DNA from: Pseudorhodobacter antarcticus
GTDB lineage: Bacteria; Pseudomonadota; Alphaproteobacteria; Rhodobacterales; Rhodobacteraceae
Assembly (NCBI GenBank): GCA_945897655.1
Contig: CAMDHB010000090.1
Coordinates: 1 to 10,442, forward strand
Direction: 5' to 3'
Length of the DNA: 10,442 nucleotides
Shown here: positions 5,518 through 10,442 of the stretch, one piece after another
Layout: each line of letters opens with the position of its first letter
How positions within the stretch are numbered: the first letter of the stretch is position 1
The notes under the pieces: model-generated
What the model saw: only the letters and a program-made list of their open reading frames with translations
The model's database searches: none
What the model was told of the DNA's origin: nothing
Made by a program: the position numbers and the translations under genes

Positions 5518-7293
5518 ATGGCACGTCCTGTGAACTACACCACCAAGCCTGAACGCATCCAGCGCAGCTCTCCTTGGGTCAAGCTGGCGGTGGCCGCATT
5601 GGTTTTTGTGGCCATCGGCGTGGTACTGATCACAAACCGCCTGTTAACCGAGCGCTTCACCGAGACAACGCGCAACCGGGCTGAACTGCGGCTTGCCCTA
5701 TTTTCCGGCAACATGATTTCAGAGTTGCAGCGTACTTCTGTTGTACCATTGCTTCTGTCGCTTGACCCGGCAATTTCGCAGGCGCTGTCAAAAGGTGACT
5801 TCTCTCGCACGTCGCAGCGTCTGATTCAGGTTCAGGCCAACATCGGCGTTGCCTCCATCCTTCTGCTCGACACCTCGGGGCGCACGGTTGCTGCTACGAA
5901 CCGCAACTTGCTGGGCAGCAACTATCGCAGCCAAAGCTTCTTTCTGGACGCTCAGCGTTCGTCAGACACCGTGTTTTCGTCATCCGAGCGTGCGGGCGGC
6001 GGTTATGAATTCACCTACAGTCAAGTGATCATGGCCGAGGGCAAGTCCCTTGGTGTCATTGTTGTGGCTGTTGACCTGATGAAATTCGAACGGGCCTGGG
6101 CTGGTTTGCAGGACGTCGTCATGGTCGCCAATTCGGAAGATACGATCATTCTGGCCACCGAACCGCGTTGGCGCGGATTGAAACTTGATGACGCCATTGC
6201 GATTCAGGATGATCCGTCATCCCTGGACAGGGCCCTGAACCAGGCGTTGAACGTCACGACCGACTGGACCCGCAACAAGCCGGACACCTATTTGAAGGGT
6301 GTCGCGTTTCTGCGCACCGATGCCCGCGTGCCGTTCCGTGGTTGGCACATGGTTACCTTTACCGCCTATGATTCGGTGCGTGAACGGGTGAACGGCATCC
6401 TGGCGTTGGAAATCATGGGGTTTGCCATTCTGCTGGCATTGACCTTCTATCTGCTGTCGCGTCGGGCATGGTCGCAATCGCTATCCTTTCGGCGCGAGTC
6501 GGCAGAACTGCGCCAGTTGAACGCCCGCCTGCAAAACGAAATCGCCGAACGGGAAAAGGTGCAAAAGAATCTTGCAGTCGCAGAATTGACCTTGGCTCAA
6601 AGTTCAAAACTCGCTGCCTTGGGTGAGATGTCAGCGGCGGTCAGTCATGAACTCAACCAACCCCTCGCCGCGATGAAGACCTATCTTGCCGGCGCCCGCC
6701 TTCTGTTGCAGCGCAAGCGCGCCGAAGAGGCGTTGTCGTCCTTTCAGCGAATCGATGATCTGATCGACCGGATGGGCGCTATCACCCGGCAATTGAAATC
6801 CTATGCCCGCAAGGGCGGCGAGGCCTTTGAACCAGTTGATCTGCGGCAGTGTCTATCCTCGGCCCTCGCAATGATGGAGCCGCAGTTGAAGCTGCGGGTG
6901 GTCAAGATCTCTCGTGTACTTCCGCGGCAGCCTGTTATGGTGATGGCAGACCGGCTGCGCTTGGAGCAGGTGTTGATCAACCTCTTGCGCAACGCCCTTG
7001 ACGCGACAAAGGATACGCCCCAGCCCCAGATCGATCTGATCCTGTCAGCGGGAGAAACCGCCACCCTGACCGTGCGCGACAATGGCCATGGGATCGTCGA
7101 TCTCGAAAACCTGTTCGAGCCGTTTTACACCACCAAGACCTCGGGCGAGGGGGTAGGTTTGGGGCTTGCGATCTCTTCCGGAATCGTCACCGATTTGGGG
7201 GGGAGACTTACGGCGCGGAATTCGGACCGTGGCGGTGCGGTCTTTGAAGTGCAACTGCCGATCCTCGGCGAAGATGTAAAAGCAGCGGAATAA
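5518..7293 (+). CDS. dctB: DctB-type sensor histidine kinase
   Basis: This 591-residue inner-membrane sensor kinase is predicted to detect C4-dicarboxylates or related organic acids and phosphorylate the adjacent regulator. Transmembrane helix 1 is about residues 21-39 and helix 2 about 293-313. The 250-residue periplasmic part between them fits the double PDC/Cache sensor of DctB, including GRTVAATNRNLLGSNY (121-136). A coiled-coil linker (about 322-365) leads to the HisKA H-box with H377 (SHELNQPLAAMKTYL). The ATP-binding domain has the N-box around N492 (LLRNALDA), G1 DNGHG (521-525), F-box FEPFYTTK (533-540) and G2 GVGLGLA (545-551). All kinase motifs are intact. No ribosome site precedes ATG 5518, and an in-frame TGA lies 24 bases upstream, which rules out a longer frame. 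dctD follows after 9 bp. The sensed ligand is inferred from family only, as no transporter gene is present. Confidence 0.88.
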   Translation: MARPVNYTTKPERIQRSSPWVKLAVAALVFVAIGVVLITNRLLTERFTETTRNRAELRLALFSGNMISELQRTSVVPLLLSLDPAISQALSKGDFSRTSQRLIQVQANIGVASILLLDTSGRTVAATNRNLLGSNYRSQSFFLDAQRSSDTVFSSSERAGGGYEFTYSQVIMAEGKSLGVIVVAVDLMKFERAWAGLQDVVMVANSEDTIILATEPRWRGLKLDDAIAIQDDPSSLDRALNQALNVTTDWTRNKPDTYLKGVAFLRTDARVPFRGWHMVTFTAYDSVRERVNGILALEIMGFAILLALTFYLLSRRAWSQSLSFRRESAELRQLNARLQNEIAEREKVQKNLAVAELTLAQSSKLAALGEMSAAVSHELNQPLAAMKTYLAGARLLLQRKRAEEALSSFQRIDDLIDRMGAITRQLKSYARKGGEAFEPVDLRQCLSSALAMMEPQLKLRVVKISRVLPRQPVMVMADRLRLEQVLINLLRNALDATKDTPQPQIDLILSAGETATLTVRDNGHGIVDLENLFEPFYTTKTSGEGVGLGLAISSGIVTDLGGRLTARNSDRGGAVFEVQLPILGEDVKAAE

Positions 7294-7302
7294 GGTTGAA
7301 AC

Positions 7303-8631
7303 ATGGCTCGGGCAATGAAGGTGGCAATCGTCGATGACGAGGCCGATATGCGACAGTCGATCAGCCAGTGGCTGGCGCTGTCGGGTTTTGATACCGAGAC
7401 GTTTCCCAGTGCGGAAGAGGCGTTGAAGGCGATTGGGCCAGAGTTTCCGGGCGTAGTGGTCAGCGATATCAAGATGCCGGGCATGGATGGCATGGCGTTC
7501 CTGAAGCGGCTGATGGGGATGGATTCAGGGTTGCCCGTGATCCTGATCACGGGCCACGGCGATGTGCCCATGGCGGTCGAGGCAATGCGGGTGGGGGCTT
7601 ATGACTTTCTGGAAAAGCCGTTCAACCCCGACAGGATGACCGAACTGGCCAAACGGGCCACTCAAGCACGCCGCATGACGCTGGATAACCGGGCCCTGCG
7701 CAAGGAGTTGTCAGACGGGTCGGTGCTGATGAAAAAGCTGATCGGTGGGTCGCCCGTAATGGAGCGGCTGCGTGAGGATATCCTCGATCTGGGGCAGGCC
7801 GACAGCCATGTTCTGATCGATGGGGAAACGGGCACCGGCAAGACGCTGGTCGCCCATGCCCTGCATGCGGTCGGGCCGCGGGCGGGCAAGAAGTTTGTGA
7901 CCATCTCGTGCGCGGCCTGGTCAGAGGATCAGCTGGCTGCGCGGATCTTCGGCCCGTCCGAGGATGGCGCGATCCCGATGATCGAGGAGGCGCGGGGGGG
8001 CACGATCTGTCTGGAGGATATCGAGGCGCTGTCGGGGGCGTTGCAGGCGCGGTTGCTGACGGTGATCAACGAACAGGGCACGCCGCCGGAAACCCGGATC
8101 ATCGCGATTTGTAACGATCACGCCCCTGACAAGACGGTCGAGGATGCGTTGCGGCCGGACCTGTACTATCGGCTGGGGGCGATGACGATTGTTTTGCCGC
8201 CGCTGCGGGCGCGGGGGGAGGATATTCTGACGCTGTTCAACCGGATGTCGGAGGGGTTCAGCGAGGAATATGGTTGTGAGGCGCCGCAGGTGACGGCGCA
8301 GGAGGCGGCGCAGTTGTTGCAGGCGCCTTGGCCGGGGAATGTGCGGCAGTTGGTCAATATATCGGAACGGGCCGTCTTGCAGAACCGGCGGGGGTCGGGG
8401 TCGATAGCGTCGCTGTTGATGGCGGACAATGAGGCGGCGGGGCCGGCTTTGACGACGGAGGGCAAGCCCTTGAAAGACTATGTCGAGGCGTTCGAGAGGA
8501 TGTTGATCGACAACACGATGCGGCGGCACAAGGGGTCGATCGTGGCGGTTATGGATGAGCTGTGCCTGCCGCGCCGGACCTTGAATGAAAAGATGGCCAA
8601 GTATGGGCTGAGCCGGGGGGATTATGTCTGA
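7303..8631 (+). CDS. dctD: DctD/NtrC-type response regulator lacking the GAFTGA sigma-54 loop
   Basis: This 442-residue regulator is predicted to be the partner of the DctB-type kinase. The receiver domain (1-125) has D11, D12, the phosphoacceptor D55 (VVSDIKMPGMDG), T83 and K105. The AAA+ domain (about 145-375) has an intact Walker A GETGTGKT (174-181), the segment RPDLYYRLG (284-292) that supplies arginine fingers, and WPGNVRQL (343-350). A Fis-type HTH ends the protein (about 400-437). Two features are abnormal. Between IFG (215-217) and GGT (232-234) only 14 residues remain and GAFTGA is absent. The Walker B acidic pair reads E238-D239 instead of DE. Sigma-54 activation is therefore unlikely. 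Rhodobacter capsulatus NtrC is a known relative lacking GAFTGA that works with sigma-70 polymerase. The AAGG ribosome site overlaps the dctB TAA stop, indicating co-translation. The 3' half uses many G-ending codons. Confidence 0.87.
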   Translation: MARAMKVAIVDDEADMRQSISQWLALSGFDTETFPSAEEALKAIGPEFPGVVVSDIKMPGMDGMAFLKRLMGMDSGLPVILITGHGDVPMAVEAMRVGAYDFLEKPFNPDRMTELAKRATQARRMTLDNRALRKELSDGSVLMKKLIGGSPVMERLREDILDLGQADSHVLIDGETGTGKTLVAHALHAVGPRAGKKFVTISCAAWSEDQLAARIFGPSEDGAIPMIEEARGGTICLEDIEALSGALQARLLTVINEQGTPPETRIIAICNDHAPDKTVEDALRPDLYYRLGAMTIVLPPLRARGEDILTLFNRMSEGFSEEYGCEAPQVTAQEAAQLLQAPWPGNVRQLVNISERAVLQNRRGSGSIASLLMADNEAAGPALTTEGKPLKDYVEAFERMLIDNTMRRHKGSIVAVMDELCLPRRTLNEKMAKYGLSRGDYV

Positions 8632-8639
8632 TTTTGGGA

Positions 8640-8661
8640 GTGTCCACATGTGGATACTTTT
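8640..8661 (+). terminator. Hairpin terminator after dctD
   Basis: GTGTCCA (8640-8646) pairs with TGGATAC (8651-8657), including one G-T pair, around the tetraloop CATG. TTTT follows (8658-8661). It lies 9 bases after the dctD stop and 37 bases before the convergent P450 stop. The stem is modest and the T tract short, so efficiency is uncertain. In the P450 direction no T tract follows the hairpin. The rest of this 66-base convergent gap is AT-rich and otherwise featureless. Confidence 0.5.
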
Positions 8662-8697
8662 GAAAAGAGATCATAATCAATAGGTTACGTTTTTCTG

Positions 8698-10071
8698 TTA
8701 ACCAGGTGGAAAGGTTTGTCCCACGCGCTGGCGGCGGCTGATCTTTAGCCAGATTCCGTCGCGGGCACGCACGGTCAGATGGGCAACTGGCACGGGCACG
8801 CGGTCTGAAACCGGCTCGAACCGGAAGGACCGGGCGAGCAGGGCCAGGAGCAAGACACCCTCGGCCATTGCAAAGCCAGCGCCGGGGCAGACGCGGGGGC
8901 CTGCGGAAAAGGGCATGTAGGCGTCGCGGGCATGGGCGCGGTTATCCTCAGTCTGCCAGCGGTCGGGGTCGAAGCTGTCGGGGTTGGGCCAGATGCGGTC
9001 GTGGCGGTGCAGGTGCCAGGGGCTGAGGACGATTTGCGCGCCGGGCTTGACCGCACGGCCGCGAAAATCCTCTTCGCCCTTGTTTTCGCGCACCATCATG
9101 GGAACGGGGGGATAAAGGCGCAGCACCTCGCGCAATACGTCGCGGGTGAATTTCAGTTTTGAGAATACCGAAAAATCGGGGGTATCGCTGATCTGTGCGG
9201 CCTCGGCGGCCACGCGGTCCTGCACATCCGGGAAGGTGGCCAGCAGGTACAGGCCCCAGGCGAGGGCTGAGGCGGAGGTTTCGTGTCCGGCCAGAAAGAA
9301 GATGGCGACCTGATCGACCATTTCTTCGGTCTCAAAACGCTGGCCCGTCAGCGGGTCGGCGGTGGTCATGATCTTGGTCGCCAGATCATCGGGGGCGGTT
9401 CCGGCGGCGATGTCAGCGGCGCGTGCGGCGGTCAGGCGGTGGATCAGGCTTCGGATACTTGCCGCGGCCCGTTTGGTGGCCGGGCGGTGAAAGCGGGGAA
9501 CCCAGCGCGGGACCCGGACAAAGGCGGCCAGATTGAGGATGGGCTGGGTGCGTTGGTAGGTGCGGAATTCGGAAAAGACCGCCGAGGCGATTTCGTTTTC
9601 GATGGGGATCGAAAAGAGCGTGCGAAAGATCACATCGGCGGCGGCGTGGCTGGCGGGTTCTTCGACCTCGACCTCACCCAGCGGCATGCGGGCGATGGCG
9701 GCTTGGGCTGCGGCCAGCATGGCGGGAAAGGTATCGCGCAGGCGGCCCCCCTCGAACGCGGGGTCGATGATGCGGCGTTGGCGTTTCCAGACCTCGCCAT
9801 TCGTCACGAAAACGGAATTGCCGAGGAGGGGGCGCAGGCCTTCGGCAATGCGGGTGGATTTGGGGAAATCGTCGGGGCGTTCGGTCAGCACCAAGTTGAC
9901 CAGTTTGGGGTCGTTGGCGAGGTAGGAGCGGAAGAAGGGTGTGCGAAATTCGGCCATCCAGGCGTGGTAGAGGCGCGCGGGTTGGGCGGAGAGGATGTCT
10001 TGGCGGAACAGTTTGAGATAGGCCCAGAGCGAGACCTTGTCGGGGCGCGGTTTGGGTTTGGGCGGGATCAT
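8698..10071 (-). CDS. Cytochrome P450 monooxygenase
   Basis: This is a complete soluble P450 of 457 residues, which would insert one oxygen atom from O2 into an organic substrate. Visible landmarks are the C-helix WKRQR (95-99, WxxxR), the I-helix oxygen-activation motif AGHETSA (261-267), the K-helix EVLR (315-318, ExxR), FDPDRW (367-372, PERF-like region), and the haem loop FSAGPRVCPG (388-397) with thiolate ligand C395. There is no N-terminal membrane anchor. The overall pattern is nearer to the CYP4/CYP110-like type than to CYP101-like enzymes, a judgement by eye. No ferredoxin or reductase is in the window, so the redox partner is elsewhere. The ATG overlaps the stop of the upstream gene (ATGA), and no clear ribosome site is seen, so it is probably translated by coupling. 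The substrate is unknown. Confidence 0.95.
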   Translation of the reverse strand: MIPPKPKPRPDKVSLWAYLKLFRQDILSAQPARLYHAWMAEFRTPFFRSYLANDPKLVNLVLTERPDDFPKSTRIAEGLRPLLGNSVFVTNGEVWKRQRRIIDPAFEGGRLRDTFPAMLAAAQAAIARMPLGEVEVEEPASHAAADVIFRTLFSIPIENEIASAVFSEFRTYQRTQPILNLAAFVRVPRWVPRFHRPATKRAAASIRSLIHRLTAARAADIAAGTAPDDLATKIMTTADPLTGQRFETEEMVDQVAIFFLAGHETSASALAWGLYLLATFPDVQDRVAAEAAQISDTPDFSVFSKLKFTRDVLREVLRLYPPVPMMVRENKGEEDFRGRAVKPGAQIVLSPWHLHRHDRIWPNPDSFDPDRWQTEDNRAHARDAYMPFSAGPRVCPGAGFAMAEGVLLLALLARSFRFEPVSDRVPVPVAHLTVRARDGIWLKISRRQRVGQTFPPG

Positions 10072-10442
10072 GTGGAGGTGTACCCCGAGCGCGGGGATAG
10101 GATGCGCGATTTTGACGGGGCGCGGTTGGCGTAACGGTCGCGCAGGGTCATGGGTCCGGCGGTGATCTGGAAATAATCATAGTCGCCGGGGCGGTCAAAG
10201 GCGCAAAGGTATTGGAAATGCAGGCGGAAAAACCGCCAGCGGAGGTGCGCCCAGCGTTCGGGCGACAGGGTTTGGGTGAAGGCGGCTGACAGAACAAGGG
10301 GCCAGATCTGGTCGGGCGGGGCGACACCGCTGACGGCCACGGGGTCACACAGCGCGAAGGCGCAGCCGTCGCCGGGGGCGGTGACATCGACCCAAGTCAG
10401 GTCAGGGCAAGCGGACAGATAACGCAGATCGGCCCGCAGCCG
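10068..10442 (-). CDS. C-terminal part of an unrecognised protein, coupled to the P450 gene (runs off the right edge)
   Basis: An open frame on the minus strand enters from the window edge and continues for 124 codons to a TGA that overlaps the P450 start by four bases (ATGA). The N-terminus is outside the window, and an internal GTG at 10340 is unlikely to be the true start because the frame is open through the edge. The visible part has a hydrophobic and aromatic character, with segments such as WVDVTAPGDG, WPLVLSAAF, RWRFFRLHFQYLCAFDRPGDY and ITAGP, then a basic, Ser-rich tail. I see no transmembrane helix and no catalytic motif that I can name. I do not assign a function. The four-base overlap shows that it is co-translated with the P450, so it probably belongs to the same process. 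Confidence 0.75.
   Translation of the reverse strand, partial: RLRADLRYLSACPDLTWVDVTAPGDGCAFALCDPVAVSGVAPPDQIWPLVLSAAFTQTLSPERWAHLRWRFFRLHFQYLCAFDRPGDYDYFQITAGPMTLRDRYANRAPSKSRILSPRSGYTST

Noticed and set aside
7921..8649. Open frame of 242 codons on the - strand opposite dctD
   Set aside because: It is rich in Arg, Pro and Gln with no domain, and is antisense to the well-supported AAA+ and HTH region of dctD.
8646..8657. DnaA-box-like sequence (GTATCCACA on the minus strand)
   Set aside because: It is a single near-match that is part of the dctD hairpin, with no cluster of boxes, AT-rich unwinding element or replication gene nearby.
9283..10134. Long open frame of 283 codons on the + strand opposite the P450
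   Set aside because: It lies wholly antisense to a P450 with all family motifs. Its translation is Gly-rich and low in complexity, as expected of a shadow frame in GC-rich DNA.

Overview
The window looks like chromosomal DNA from a GC-rich alphaproteobacterium, most likely a Rhodobacterales (roseobacter-type) organism. The grounds are family-level resemblance of the proteins, the high-GC codon use, and the combination of an RlmB-type methyltransferase beside a tRNA-Tyr, a PurQ and a DctB/DctD pair. No similarity search was run, so the taxonomic call is an inference.

Bases 1-3032 hold a small catabolic-looking unit. A LacI-family regulator (199-1233, +) converges on a two-gene minus-strand operon: an aldo/keto reductase (1965-2936) followed 7 bp later by a creatininase-family amidohydrolase (1250-1957). 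The upstream regions of the regulator and of the operon share the 12-base word TGATGGAAATCA, each time with an upstream CATCA arm. This suggests one operator family through which the regulator controls both itself and the operon. The substrate is unknown.

Bases 3140-5460 are housekeeping. A class II tRNA-Tyr (GTA anticodon, minus strand) has a good sigma-70 type promoter. An RlmB-type 2'-O-ribose methyltransferase is divergent from it and ends near a hairpin terminator. A CoA-binding-domain protein and then purQ (glutaminase subunit of FGAM synthase) follow.

Bases 5518-8631 encode a DctB-type membrane histidine kinase and a DctD/NtrC-type response regulator, probably an operon for sensing C4-dicarboxylates or related acids. 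No transporter gene is in the window. The regulator has lost the GAFTGA loop needed to engage sigma-54 and has an inverted Walker B acidic pair (ED instead of DE), so it is unlikely to act as a classical enhancer-binding ATPase.

Bases 8640-10442 hold a hairpin terminator after dctD and then, on the minus strand, a complete cytochrome P450. The P450 is translationally coupled (ATGA overlap) to an upstream gene that runs off the right edge and whose function I do not recognise.

I see no mobile element, CRISPR array or phage gene. The most interesting points are the sigma-54-uncoupled DctD, the shared operator of the LacI/AKR/creatininase unit, the P450 with its coupled unknown partner, and the unusual D-arm of the tRNA-Tyr.
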